Positions 1 to 10,226 are shown, numbered from the stretch's first letter. The stretch: DNA of 64,000 nucleotides from Chloroflexota bacterium (GCA_028874365.1 JAPPJZ010000074.1:17810-81809); one strand, 5' to 3'. The notes: generated by a model from the sequence alone, not told the origin. Program-made: numbers and translations.

Positions 1-2
1 GC

Positions 3-245
3 ACCGGCGGCATGCCGGAGCGGACCAGCGATCGTCCGGACGGCCGTCGGCGCATGGCCAAGCTGCCGTACCACGACGTGCTGGGCGGCTACTTCATCAC
101 CCATCCGCCGATCCGCGAGATGAACGTGAGCGTGTCCGATCACAACCATCCGCTGACATACAACCTGCCCGACTCGTTCCTCTGCAAGGACGAGCCCTAC
201 ATGATCGAAGTGATCCACCCCGATACGCAGATCCTGCTGACCACA
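3..245 (+). pseudogene. C-terminal fragment resembling ThuA-type (trehalose utilization-like) domain
   Basis: Frame 3 reads ...VLGGYFITHPPIREMNVSVSDHNHPLTYNLPDSFLCKDEPYMIEVIHPDTQILLTTTS; similarity stops abruptly near 245. The 5' end is outside the window. Confidence 0.5.
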
Positions 246-249
246 ACCT

Positions 250-783
250 CTGTCCCTGGCTATACCACACGAAGCCGGCGCGGCGGCGGTGCTGACCTGC
301 TTTGGCGTGGGCTCGCTCGTTGCGCGCGTTCTGCTTGCCGCCTGGGGCGGACCGATGCGGCGGATGAATGGCATTCTCGGCTCGATGATCCTTGCCGGCG
401 TCGGCGGCGTGATCACGGGGATCTCCGAGAGCCTCGTCGTGACCGCGGCGGGTGTGTTCATCATCGGCGCGTCGTTCGTCTTCGCAATCGGTCTCAATCG
501 GGTCATCTGGCAGGTCAAGGCAGCCGCTGAAGTACTGGGTCGAGTTTTCGCATTGCGCGTGCTGATTGGAGTCGTGGCGCAGTCGACTGGGATCATCCTC
601 GCCGGCCTCACGCTGGCCACCTTCGCGATCCTTTCCTTCGTGGTCCGGCCGATCTGGCGATTGGAAGACGCCCTGCCGGACCAACCACCGCAGGTGGATT
701 CGGAATCGGATTCGGAACAGGAAGCCGACGAGTCCGCGCGGATGGCGGAGGAAGGACGGGCTGATGACGCGACAGGATGCTGA
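250..783 (+). pseudogene. C-terminal fragment of MFS-type transporter
   Basis: Frame 1 reads LSLAIPHEAGAAAVLTCFGVGSLVARVLLAAWGG...NRVIWQVKAAAEVLGRVFALRVLIGVVAQSTG, typical of the last TM segments of EntS/MefA-like MFS proteins. No N-terminal half is present. Confidence 0.55.
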
Positions 784-847
784 CCCCTCGCTCCCTGGTC
801 GCGGTCTCGACTACCAGCGGATGCCGGGACACTGACTGCTGGCGCGG

Positions 848-1536
848 ATGGGCAAGCGAGTACTCAGGCCGGGCGGGTTTGAGCTGACTCAGCAAATGCT
901 TGACGGGCTCGAGATCGGTCTGGAAGACGATGTCGTCGAGTTTGCACCGGTCCTCGGGGTGACCGCGCGCGGCGCTAGAACGAGAGCCGCGGTCGTACAT
1001 CGGAATCGAAGGCGATGAGCGCGCAGCGAAACAAGTGCGCAGCTATCTCAAAGGAGACAGAGCTGCCTGACGCATCCGCCTCGGTTGTGTATGGCGAGGC
1101 GATGCTGACCATGCAGACCGAACGACACAAGGCCGAGATTGTCGCTGAAGCCGCCCGTGGTTTGCGTTCGGGTGGCCGGTACGGCATCCACGAGCTCGCG
1201 CTGGAGCCCGACGCCCTGTCTGAGGAGCTAGAACAGGAGATTCAGCAGGCGCTGTCGGGCGCGATTCACATCGGGGCGCGGCCGCTCACGCCAAGCGAGT
1301 GGCCCATCTTGCTGGACGAGCGGGGACTTCAGGTTGAACTCCAAGTCAGCGCGCCGATGCATCTGCTGGAGCCGCGTCGCTTGCTGCGCGATGAGGGAGT
1401 CGCGGGAACGCTGCGTTTTGCCTGGAATGTCGTGCGGACCCCGCACGCACGTCGGCGCATCCGGGCGATGCGCTCGGGCTTCCGCCGCTATGCCGAGCAG
1501 CTGAGCGCCATTGAGATCGTCGCGGTCAAACAGTAG
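848..1536 (+). pseudogene. Class I SAM-dependent methyltransferase, frameshifted
   Basis: Consecutive methyltransferase segments lie in three frames: MGKRVLRPGGFELTQQMLDGLEIGLEDDVVEFAPVLGVTAR (frame 2), LEREPRSYIGIEGDERAAKQVRSYLKGDRAA* (frame 3), ELPDASASVVYGEAMLTMQTERHKAEIVAEAARGLRSGGRYGIHELAL... (frame 1). Confidence 0.65.
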
Positions 1537-1776
1537 GGGGACGACGAAGCGTCCTCACAGGCGCGCAGGTCTACTGGGCTGCTCGAGTCGATTCGCCGTT
1601 ACGCGACCGACGTGATGCCCTGGACAAAGGCCCGGTAACATCGTGCCTGACGGGCTCAACGCGTAGAGGGAAACCGAAGCTTCTGCCCAGTGATCTGGCG
1701 GTCCGAGCGAGCGAAGCAGAGGAGTCCCTCTGGACCGGTCGCGTTGGCTCGCTGGCTGGAAACAGTGCCAGCGGGA

Positions 1777-3024
1777 CTACTCGTTCTCCAGAACCCGCTC
1801 CTGGATGTCGCGCAGGAACTGGGCGAGGTCGGCGATCGCTTCCGGCAGTCGCGGTCCGAAGCCGAGCAGGTACAGGTCGGCCATCGATATCACGTGAGGA
1901 CCCCGGCCCGCTTTCGTTTGGGCCATTCCGGGGATTTCGAGCAGTCCATCAATGCCGCCGACCACGGCGAGTCCCCGGTCCATGACCAGGTACACGTCAG
2001 GATCCGCCGCAACCAGCGCTTCCGGCGTCAGCGGTTGCCAGCCGACGATGCCGGCTTCAGCGGCGGCATCGATGCCGCCCGCCGCCTCGATGATCGTTTG
2101 CGCTTGGTTGCCTTCGCCGGAGACGAGCTGTAGGCCGCCTCGACGGATGTAGATGTGCATCACGCGCAGGGGCTTGTCGTTTTCTGCCGCAGCGATGACC
2201 GCGTCCATGCGTTTCTCCACATCGATGGCGAGTGCATCCGCTCGCCCGGGAATGCCGAGCGCCTGACCAACGAAGCGAATCTTGATCTGCGGCGCGTCCA
2301 GGCCGTTGAGGTCTTCGATGATCAGCACTTCCACCCCGGCCTGACGCAACTGCTCGAGCACTTCGGCCGGACCGGCCATGGGCGTGCCGATAATCAGGGT
2401 CGGCTCGAAGTCGAGAATCGCCTCGGCATTGAGAGCGCCGGCGAAGCCGAGGTTCGGGAGCTCTTCCGCGACCCGCGGAAAGATCGAACTGGTATCCCGG
2501 GCGACCAGGAACTCCTGCACGCCCAGGGCGTAGACGATCTCGGTGATGTCGCCGAAGAGCGTGATCAGACGAGTGCCCTCGGGCACCGCCTCTTCTGGCT
2601 CCATCTGTTCCGTCTGTTGCTGCTGCATGGATGTTTGTCGCTGCGATTGTTGTTGCTGCGCGGGAGCGCTCTGCTGTTCGGCCGCTTCGGTGGAATCCGC
2701 TTGAGACTGGGATTGCTGCGCAGCTGCAGACGCCGTCGTCTGCTGTTCCTGCTGGGCCGCCTGTTGCGCCGATGTCGATTGCGTCAGCTCCGATTGATTC
2801 TCGGCCGGTTGCGTCTGAGCAGCCTGGTCCCGTGCTGCCGCGGATTCTTGCTGTTGTTCGGCTTCGCCGAAGCCTTGCTGCTGCTCTGTCGATTGCTGGA
2901 CATCCTGCTGGGAGATCGACTGCGATGGTTCGTCTTCGCCGCAAGCTGTTGCGAGTATTGCGAAACCCAGCACTAGACCAACAAGTATTCCGGCGCGCCA
3001 AAGTGGACTCTTCGATCGCGGCAT
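1777..3024 (-). CDS. Periplasmic heme/iron-type ABC substrate-binding lipoprotein (HmuT/BtuF-like) with Gln-rich linker
   Basis: Lipobox LATAC after an N-terminal hydrophobic segment; ~120 aa Q/S/A-rich stretch; then FGDITEIVYALGVQEFLVARDTSSIFPRVAEELPNLGFAGALNAEAILDFEPTLII typical of HmuT-like proteins. Confidence 0.75.
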   Translation of the reverse strand: MPRSKSPLWRAGILVGLVLGFAILATACGEDEPSQSISQQDVQQSTEQQQGFGEAEQQQESAAARDQAAQTQPAENQSELTQSTSAQQAAQQEQQTTASAAAQQSQSQADSTEAAEQQSAPAQQQQSQRQTSMQQQQTEQMEPEEAVPEGTRLITLFGDITEIVYALGVQEFLVARDTSSIFPRVAEELPNLGFAGALNAEAILDFEPTLIIGTPMAGPAEVLEQLRQAGVEVLIIEDLNGLDAPQIKIRFVGQALGIPGRADALAIDVEKRMDAVIAAAENDKPLRVMHIYIRRGGLQLVSGEGNQAQTIIEAAGGIDAAAEAGIVGWQPLTPEALVAADPDVYLVMDRGLAVVGGIDGLLEIPGMAQTKAGRGPHVISMADLYLLGFGPRLPEAIADLAQFLRDIQERVLENE

Positions 3025-3154
3025 GGGTGTCGTCCTTCGTGATGAATTTCTCAAGCTCCGAGCGCCCCTACTGGTATATCACCAAAAGCTGCCATAAACG
3101 ACAGAAACAGAACCAGATGGATGGTTGCTTGATATCCAGGCGGCCAGAACGCGG

Positions 3155-4111
3155 CTAACCCTCGAGGTCGACGGTCCTGGTTCCGACTCCGCTCACAATC
3201 AGTTCGTGTAACACCTCGATGAACTCGGAATCATCGTTGGGCATTTCAATTCTCGACAGATTGATGCCGAGATCGTCGGCTCGCTCAATGGCCTCAATGT
3301 CGATGTCGTAAAGGAATTCCAGGTGGTCGCAGACGAAGCCAAACGGCACCGAGAGGACGTTGGTCCGCCCCTCGGCGGCGATCGTGTCGATCGCGTCAAG
3401 GATGTCCGGGCCGAGCCAGGGTGTTGGTGTCTTTCCGGCGCTCTGGTAGGCGAATCGCCAGGACGACACCCCGGCAGCTCGCGCCACAGCGCCGGCGCTG
3501 TGGAGTAACTCCGCGGGATACGGGTCGCGCGAGTTGACGATTCGAGCCGGGAGGCAGTGCGCCGAAAACACGACCTCCACATGCGCCGGATCCGCGTCAA
3601 TCCGGCGAAGCGCGTCGTCGATTCGTCGCGCAATTGGGTCGACAAAGCGCGGGTTGGCGTGCCCGCTCTGAATGAACGCGGTCGGCGGCGGATCGGACAG
3701 ACGATCGAGGGCCCGGCGCATCAGCTTCTCGTAGCCGGCAATGCTGAGCATGGAGTAACACGGCGCCAGTGGAAAACCGACCAGTTCGTCCATTCGGTCG
3801 CCGTCGATTTTATCGATCGCCTCTGCGATGTACGGATGCCAGTGCTTCATGCCGACATAAACCCGCCGCTCGTCTTCGGGACAGTCCTGGTTGAGCCGGG
3901 CTTCCAGGTTCCTGGCTACGCGTTCGGTGATCTCAAGCAGCGGCGTCTTGCCGCCGACGCGGCGGTAACGCTCGGTCAACTCGGCAACAGCATCGGGGGA
4001 TGGCGTCTGTCCGCCGCGAATATCTCGGTAGTAGGGCTCGACTTCGTCCAGGTTGCGCTGCGTACCGTACGCCATGAGCAGGACGCCGTTGCGCCCATGT
4101 TGCGCGGACAT
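3155..4111 (-). CDS. hemH: Ferrochelatase
   Basis: GVLLMAYGTQRNLDEVEPYYRDIRGG, VVFSAHCLPARIV, FAYQSAG..TPWLGPDI, VPFGFVCDHLEFLYDIDIEA. Confidence 0.9.
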   Translation of the reverse strand: MSAQHGRNGVLLMAYGTQRNLDEVEPYYRDIRGGQTPSPDAVAELTERYRRVGGKTPLLEITERVARNLEARLNQDCPEDERRVYVGMKHWHPYIAEAIDKIDGDRMDELVGFPLAPCYSMLSIAGYEKLMRRALDRLSDPPPTAFIQSGHANPRFVDPIARRIDDALRRIDADPAHVEVVFSAHCLPARIVNSRDPYPAELLHSAGAVARAAGVSSWRFAYQSAGKTPTPWLGPDILDAIDTIAAEGRTNVLSVPFGFVCDHLEFLYDIDIEAIERADDLGINLSRIEMPNDDSEFIEVLHELIVSGVGTRTVDLEG

Positions 4112-4770
4112 CAGCCGATCAATTCCAGAATGCGCTCGGGAGACCGATGCACGCAGGTGAAGATCGGCGTGTCAGCCAGGGTGTGCCTCCGCGCTTCGGT
4201 AGAACGTAGGTCTGTGACTAGATCCTGGAACTCGGCCAGCGACTCCGTCTCGTAACCGACGATGAACTCCTGATCGCCCAGCCCCGTGGAGTAGAGCAGG
4301 ATCTGCGCGATCTTGGGATATGTGCGGCCGACCTTGATGTGTTCACCCGTCATCTTGCCTCGGTTCTCGCGGGAGAACAGGTACCACTCAGCCGTCTTTG
4401 TGAACGGATAGAGGACGAAATAGCGCTGCTTGTCGGCGATTTCCTCAGCGTGATCCTGCTCAGTCCGCGCCTGACCTTAGGTCGAGCGGCGAAGCAGTCC
4501 GAAGTATGAATAGCTCACCTCAAGGAACTTGCCGAGCTCGGTGCGGAGCAGTGAACGGAGGGTCTCCTCAAGCGGCTCAAGGCCATCAGCGCTGCGCCAG
4601 AGCATGAAGTCGGCGTCGGCGCGAATGCCCATCAGGCTGAACGAGCGGCACGGAACCTGGCTTTCGGTCTCGCTCAGGCTACGAAGAAACTGGTCGCGAC
4701 CGTCCGCCCTGCTCTCGGCGTCAAGTCTGCGCCAGGCCGGATCGAGCCTGAAGAAGACGAACTGAACCAC
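4111..4770 (-). pseudogene. hemQ: HemQ / coproheme decarboxylase (chlorite dismutase family), interrupted by an in-frame TAA at 4477-4479
   Basis: N-part VQFVFFRLDPAWRRL...SYSYFGLLRRST, then TAA, then in the same frame GQARTEQDHAEEIADKQRYFVLYPFTKTAEWYLFSRENRGKMTGEHIKVGRTYPKIAQILLYSTGLGDQEFIVGYETE...; true start uncertain. Confidence 0.75.
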
Positions 4771-4997
4771 CGACTCGTTGATCGGCGCCTGCGCTGTTTC
4801 CTTGGACAGGTCTCGCTTTCCATCGAATCGGCGACAAGGGTTGGGCGAATGCCTCGCCCTCCGCGCCGCTCACGGCACCTCTGGAGGGTGCTTATCCCCA
4901 TTGCATCTAAATCTTCCTAAAGTTGCATAGATTGCAAGTATCTGTAGAATCTCTCAGTGAGCGAGCAAGATCGAACTTCCCCGAGGAGGACCTGCCA

Positions 4998-6179
4998 ATG
5001 CATGCTCAGATTCGCCGCTTGTCGCGGTTCAGGTTGTCACTGTCGACGATTCCCTTGGTCGCTGCCATCGCGCTCGCGGCCTGTTCTGGAGACGATGCGC
5101 CGGACGTCTCGGCTACAGATGTGGTCGAGCATTACGCTGACGGGGTGCATCACACCTATGTGCTCAGTCTCAATAGCGCGGTTGTGATGCGCGAGGCGAT
5201 CCACGCGTTCCTCGACGATCCGACCCCTTCCACGCTCGAGGGGGCGAAGCGGGCCTGGTTAACCGCGCGTGACGACTACGGTCCCACCGAGGCCTACCGC
5301 TTCTACGACGGACCGATTGACAACGAGGAAGACGGTCCCGAAGGCCAACTCAACGCTTGGCCGATGGACGAATCCTACGTTGACTACGTCGAAGGCAATC
5401 CTGGCTCCGGGATCATCAACATGGTCGATGAGTACCCCGAGATCGCAACCGACCTGCTGATTGCGCTCAATGAAGCCGGCGGCGAAGAGAACGTTTCAAC
5501 CGGCTGGCACGCAATCGAGTTCCTCCTCTGGGGTCAGGACATGAACGCCGACGGTCCCGGCGACCGCCCAATCGAGGACTACACGATCAACGCCAACGCC
5601 GACCGCCGCGCCACCTACCTCACGGTCGTCACCGACCTGCTAATCGACGATCTGCAGTCGATGGTCGATGCCTGGGCGCCAGGAAGCTCCAGCAACTACC
5701 GCGCCGAGTTCCTCGACCTCGATACGGATGAAGCGCTGGTCAAGATCATCACTGGTATCGGCGAACTGTCCCGCGGCGAACTCGCCGGCGAGCGCATGGT
5801 CGTCGCCTACGAGGCCCGCTCCCAAGAAGACGAGCACTCATGCTTCTCCGACAACACGGTCAACGACATCATCGCGAACGCCAAGGGCATCCAGAATGTC
5901 TGGCTGGGCGACTTCGGAGCGCTGGTTGGCCCCGGCATCGTCGACCTGGTCCGCCAGGAAGACCCGGAACTCGCCGATCAGCTGACCATGGAGATCGCGG
6001 CCAGCGTCGCCTACGCGACGGCGATTCCTTCGCCGTTTGACGCACATCTGATCGCCGACCTGCCCAACTCCGATGCCGGACGCCGCGCCGTGCTGACCAC
6101 GATCGAGTCGCTGGAAGACCAGACTGACAAGATCGTCGCCGCCGCCGAGGCGCTCGGCGTCAGCATCAATGTGACGTAG
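4998..6179 (+). CDS. Imelysin-family (peptidase M75-like) lipoprotein
   Basis: Lipobox IALAAC; GWHAIEFLLWGQD matches the imelysin GxHxxE motif; RBS GAGGAGGA upstream of the ATG. Confidence 0.85.
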   Translation: MHAQIRRLSRFRLSLSTIPLVAAIALAACSGDDAPDVSATDVVEHYADGVHHTYVLSLNSAVVMREAIHAFLDDPTPSTLEGAKRAWLTARDDYGPTEAYRFYDGPIDNEEDGPEGQLNAWPMDESYVDYVEGNPGSGIINMVDEYPEIATDLLIALNEAGGEENVSTGWHAIEFLLWGQDMNADGPGDRPIEDYTINANADRRATYLTVVTDLLIDDLQSMVDAWAPGSSSNYRAEFLDLDTDEALVKIITGIGELSRGELAGERMVVAYEARSQEDEHSCFSDNTVNDIIANAKGIQNVWLGDFGALVGPGIVDLVRQEDPELADQLTMEIAASVAYATAIPSPFDAHLIADLPNSDAGRRAVLTTIESLEDQTDKIVAAAEALGVSINVT

Positions 6180-6195
6180 GACCGGCGCCGACTCG

Positions 6196-7671
6196 ATGCC
6201 CGGGCGATATGCCGCCAGACGACGCGCCATCGCCGCGGGCATCGGGATCATGTTCGCGCTGCTGATCACCGCCCTGGCCTCCACGGTCTGTTCCGACGGC
6301 GGAGTCGATGGCGGGCCGCTGGGTCTTACCGCCGACGACACTGCCAACCTCTTCAGTGGCGGAGAGACAACCGCGACGAACGTTACCCGTAACGCCTTCT
6401 CGTTCTCGGCGCGCAATCTGAATCGAGAGCAGCGACGCCGGTTCGAGATTGGCGATAGCTTCTTTGAACAGAACTGGGTCACAGCGCCGGCCTCGACCGA
6501 GGCACGCGACGGACTGGGACCCACGTTCAATGCCCAGTCCTGCTCCAGCTGTCACGCGCTCGATGGCCGCGGCAGACCTCCATTCTCCAATGATGATCCA
6601 GAACGCGGCTTGCTGCTTCGACTCTCGCTGCCGGAGAAGTTCCGCGATCTGTTCGCCCCCGACTCTCTGGCCGCGCCAAAGGGAGGGCCAGTGCCCGATC
6701 CGGTGTACGGCGGACAACTTCAAGACCGCGCAATCCACCGGGTCGAGCCCGAGGGCCGAATGGTCATTACCTACGTCGAGATCCAGGGCTCATACGCCGA
6801 CGGAACCACGTATACGCTGCTCAAGCCCACCTATGAAATTGCCGACCCGGCGTTCGGTCCTCCGCACGAAGAGCTGCAGATCTCACCGCGCGTCGCGCCG
6901 AGCGTCTTCGGCGTTGGATTGCTCGAAGCGATTCCCGTTGAAATCCTGGAACTCCTCGCCGATCCCGACGACGAGGATGGCAATGGCGTCTCAGGGCGCA
7001 TCCACATGATCTGGAATCCGGAGACGGGTCAGTTCGATGTAGGACGATTCGGCTGGAAGGCGACCGTGCCCAGCGTCCGACAGCAATCGGCCAACGCGTT
7101 CCTCGGTGACATTGGGATCACCTCAAGCATTCATCGCGAACAGAACTGTCCCGAAGCTCAGACATCCTGCCAGGAGGCATTGTCCGGAGGCGATCCCGAG
7201 GTCTCGGACGACCGGCTGGAAGCGGTGGTCTTCTATTCGCAGACCCTCGCCGTCCCCGCTGCACGCGGCTACCGAGAACGCAAGGAGGGCGCCGAGCTGT
7301 TTTTCGCCGCCGGCTGCCACCTCTGTCACGTGCCCAGGATGACCACGGGCGACCACGAGATCGCAGCGCTGAGCGGGCAGCTCATCCTGCCTTACACCGA
7401 CCTGCTGCTGCACGACATGGGGCCCGAGTTGAGCGACGACCGGCCCGTGCACGACGCCGCCGGTTCGGAGTGGCGGACGCCGCCGCTCTGGGGGATCGGC
7501 CTGATCGAGGCTGTCAACGGACATAACCACCTCTTGCACGACGGCAGGGCTCGCGGAGTCGCCGAGGCAATCCTATGGCACGGCGGCGAGGCCGAAGCGT
7601 CGCGCGAGGCCTTCCGCAACATGTCGGCTGAGGACCGCCAGAGCCTGATCGATTTCATCAACTCCCTCTAA
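6196..7671 (+). CDS. Di-heme oxidoreductase / thiol oxidoreductase (DUF1111-like)
   Basis: Two CxxCH motifs (CSSCH, CHLCH), N-terminal signal segment, FSARNLNREQRRRFEIGDSFFEQNWVTAPAST...DGLGPTFNAQSCSSCH. Confidence 0.85.
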   Translation: MPGRYAARRRAIAAGIGIMFALLITALASTVCSDGGVDGGPLGLTADDTANLFSGGETTATNVTRNAFSFSARNLNREQRRRFEIGDSFFEQNWVTAPASTEARDGLGPTFNAQSCSSCHALDGRGRPPFSNDDPERGLLLRLSLPEKFRDLFAPDSLAAPKGGPVPDPVYGGQLQDRAIHRVEPEGRMVITYVEIQGSYADGTTYTLLKPTYEIADPAFGPPHEELQISPRVAPSVFGVGLLEAIPVEILELLADPDDEDGNGVSGRIHMIWNPETGQFDVGRFGWKATVPSVRQQSANAFLGDIGITSSIHREQNCPEAQTSCQEALSGGDPEVSDDRLEAVVFYSQTLAVPAARGYRERKEGAELFFAAGCHLCHVPRMTTGDHEIAALSGQLILPYTDLLLHDMGPELSDDRPVHDAAGSEWRTPPLWGIGLIEAVNGHNHLLHDGRARGVAEAILWHGGEAEASREAFRNMSAEDRQSLIDFINSL

Positions 7672-7689
7672 TCTCCGAGCGGACACACC

Positions 7690-8787
7690 ATGGCAACACG
7701 CTCTGTCGACCTCCCAGTGCGAAGCACCGTACTTCTGTCAATCCTGTTGCTCGGCGCCGCGCTGCCGATGTCGGCCTGTTCCAACGACGTCACACGCCGC
7801 GATGTCGCGGAGTCATTGACCGAGCTGGTTATTGTGCCTCGCTACGAGACCGCCGCCGGCAGCGCCGAGGCGATGAGTGATCGGATTCGCATTCTGGTCT
7901 CAGACCCGACAGAGGGGCGGCTCGAGGCGGCCCGCGATAGCTGGCGCGAGGCGCGCTCAAACTGGAGCCGCGTACAGGCCTACACCCTTGGCCCGGTAAT
8001 GGAACTGCGCATCCCCTCGTTGGTCGACTGGTGGCCGATTGATGAGAGCAAGATCAACGAGGCGCTTACCCGGCCGGAGATTTCCGCAGATGATGTTCGC
8101 GAGACATTCGCCGCCGACCAGCGCGGATTCAGCGCACTGGAACATCTTCTCTTTGCGGACGGTGATGGCGTGCTCAGTCGGCTCCAGGCGGGCGACGATG
8201 CCTACGGACAGTACGTCAGCGCGTTGGCTACCGTGATCGCCGACGCTGTCAGGCTGGCGGCCAACGACTGGAGCGGCGAGTATGGCGAGTCCTTCTCTGG
8301 CAGCGGCGATCGTGCCATTTCCGAGAACCTCGCCATTGCCGACCTCGTGCGCGTCCCCGTGTTCCTAACAGAAACCGTCGGCGACATGCAACTTGGTGTG
8401 GCGCTCGGCATCACCAAGCCGAAAGCTGATCTCAGTGCGATACCCGAAGGAAATGCCGGCGCCGGAGTGGACGACCTGGCACAGTATGTGCACGGCATCC
8501 AGGACACGTATCTCGGGGACACTGACGGCCTGGGCATCTCGGATCTGATTGCCCAACTGTCTGAAGACGCCGACCAACGGATGCGCGATGCGCTCACGGA
8601 CGCGATCGACGCCATCGAGTCGCTGAGGGGTAACAGCCAACCGCTCAGGCAGGTGATTGAGACCGATCCCGACGCAGTTGCCAGGACCCGCGACGCGATC
8701 AAAGCCGTCCAGATTGTGCTGAACACTGAGATTGTGAGCCTGCTCGGCGTCACAATTGGCTTCAGCGACAACGATGGCGACAGCTAA
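7690..8787 (+). CDS. Imelysin-family lipoprotein (second copy)
   Basis: Lipobox-like MSAC; FSALEHLLFADGD; located directly after the di-heme protein. Confidence 0.75.
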   Translation: MATRSVDLPVRSTVLLSILLLGAALPMSACSNDVTRRDVAESLTELVIVPRYETAAGSAEAMSDRIRILVSDPTEGRLEAARDSWREARSNWSRVQAYTLGPVMELRIPSLVDWWPIDESKINEALTRPEISADDVRETFAADQRGFSALEHLLFADGDGVLSRLQAGDDAYGQYVSALATVIADAVRLAANDWSGEYGESFSGSGDRAISENLAIADLVRVPVFLTETVGDMQLGVALGITKPKADLSAIPEGNAGAGVDDLAQYVHGIQDTYLGDTDGLGISDLIAQLSEDADQRMRDALTDAIDAIESLRGNSQPLRQVIETDPDAVARTRDAIKAVQIVLNTEIVSLLGVTIGFSDNDGDS

Positions 8788-8807
8788 CGCGGCAGGCGCA
8801 GGATCAA

Positions 8808-10226
8808 ATGCGGATGGCGCTGACTGATCTTCCATCGACAGGCTTCGCGCGAGGACCCCGTCTCGGGACGCTTGACCTGTGGCGGCCGATCGACGTTCTC
8901 CATCGTCGCGGATCGGAGCCCGTGGATGCGACGTCGATCGCCGTGTTCCGGATCGCGTTCGGGATTGTGGCGTTGGTCGCGATCATCAGGTTCTTCGCTT
9001 ACGGCTGGATCGACCAGCTCTACGTCGACCCGCTGCACCATTTCTCATACGTTGGCTTCGAGTGGGTCCGGGCTTGGTCTGCGCCATGGATGCATCTCCA
9101 CTTTGCCGCGCTGGGCGCACTCTCGATCGCGATCATCCTTGGCTGGCGCACAAGAGCATCGCTATTGCTGTTCGCTGTGGGATTCACCTACATCGAGCTG
9201 ATTGACAAGACGACCTACCTCAACCACTACTACTTCATCTCGTTGGCGGCGTTGCTGCTCGCGTTCATCCCTCACGACCGTGCCTGGTCCCTCGATGCTC
9301 GGCGTGGGAGTGGTACCGGCTGGACGCCGGCCTGGACCGTCTGGGCACTGCGAATCCAGATCGCTCTGGTGTATTGCTTTGCCGGCTTTGCCAAGCTCAA
9401 TCACGACTGGATCGTCAATGCCGCCCCGTTGCGCTTTTGGCTTCCGCAACACGCACACCTACCAATCGTCGGACCGCTGCTCGACGAGCTATGCGTCGCC
9501 TACGCGTTGAGCTGGGCGGGGGCCGCCTTCGACCTCACGATCGTCGCCTGGATGCTCTGGGGTCGGTCCCGACCGCTCGCCTTCGCTGTGCTGATCGTCT
9601 TCCACCTGGTCACCGGCCAACTCTTTTTGATCGGCGTGTTCCCGTACATGATGATCGCCGCGTCACTGATCTTCTTCGGGCCAGGCTGGCCTCGGCGTCT
9701 CGTCTCCCGAATCCGACATCAGCCGGCGACGCCGAGCGATCCGCCCGCACCGGGTCTGAGATCGCAGGTGCCGTCGACGTTAGGCCGACTTGCCGTGCTC
9801 GTTGCGATAGCGGTGCTCATCGTGCAGATCGTGGTCCCGCTCCGCCACCACTTCTACCCGGGACCGGTGCAATGGAACGAGGAGGGCTACCGGTTCTCCT
9901 GGCGGGTCCTGCTCACGGAGAAAGTCGGCCACATCGAGTACAGAGTCACAGATGCTCAAGGTCGCAGTTGGCTGGAGCTGCCGGCCGCATACCTCAGTCC
10001 GCTCCAGGCCGAGCGCATGACGACCCAGCCAGACCTCATCCTGGCGACCGCGCACATCATCCGCGAATATCACGCCCGACGGGGCAGGCAGGTCACAGTT
10101 CGGGCCGACGCACTCGTCAGCCTCAACGGACGTGCCGGCCAGCGCCTCATCGACCCGGACGTCGATCTCGCCACCGAGACGCCGGGCATCACCCCAAAGC
10201 ACTGGATCCTCCGGCCGCCGGACTGA
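8808..10226 (+). CDS. HTTM-domain / vitamin K-dependent gamma-carboxylase-like membrane protein
   Basis: IAVFRIAFGIVALVAIIRFF, FTYIELIDKTTYLNHYYFISLAALLLAFIPHDRAWSLDA, VYCFAGFAKLNHDWI. Confidence 0.8.
   Translation: MRMALTDLPSTGFARGPRLGTLDLWRPIDVLHRRGSEPVDATSIAVFRIAFGIVALVAIIRFFAYGWIDQLYVDPLHHFSYVGFEWVRAWSAPWMHLHFAALGALSIAIILGWRTRASLLLFAVGFTYIELIDKTTYLNHYYFISLAALLLAFIPHDRAWSLDARRGSGTGWTPAWTVWALRIQIALVYCFAGFAKLNHDWIVNAAPLRFWLPQHAHLPIVGPLLDELCVAYALSWAGAAFDLTIVAWMLWGRSRPLAFAVLIVFHLVTGQLFLIGVFPYMMIAASLIFFGPGWPRRLVSRIRHQPATPSDPPAPGLRSQVPSTLGRLAVLVAIAVLIVQIVVPLRHHFYPGPVQWNEEGYRFSWRVLLTEKVGHIEYRVTDAQGRSWLELPAAYLSPLQAERMTTQPDLILATAHIIREYHARRGRQVTVRADALVSLNGRAGQRLIDPDVDLATETPGITPKHWILRPPD

Noticed and set aside
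2155-2976. Long plus-strand ORF (273 aa) antisense to the HmuT-like gene
   Set aside because: Leu/Arg-rich shadow ORF caused by the Gln-rich repeat on the opposite strand and high GC.
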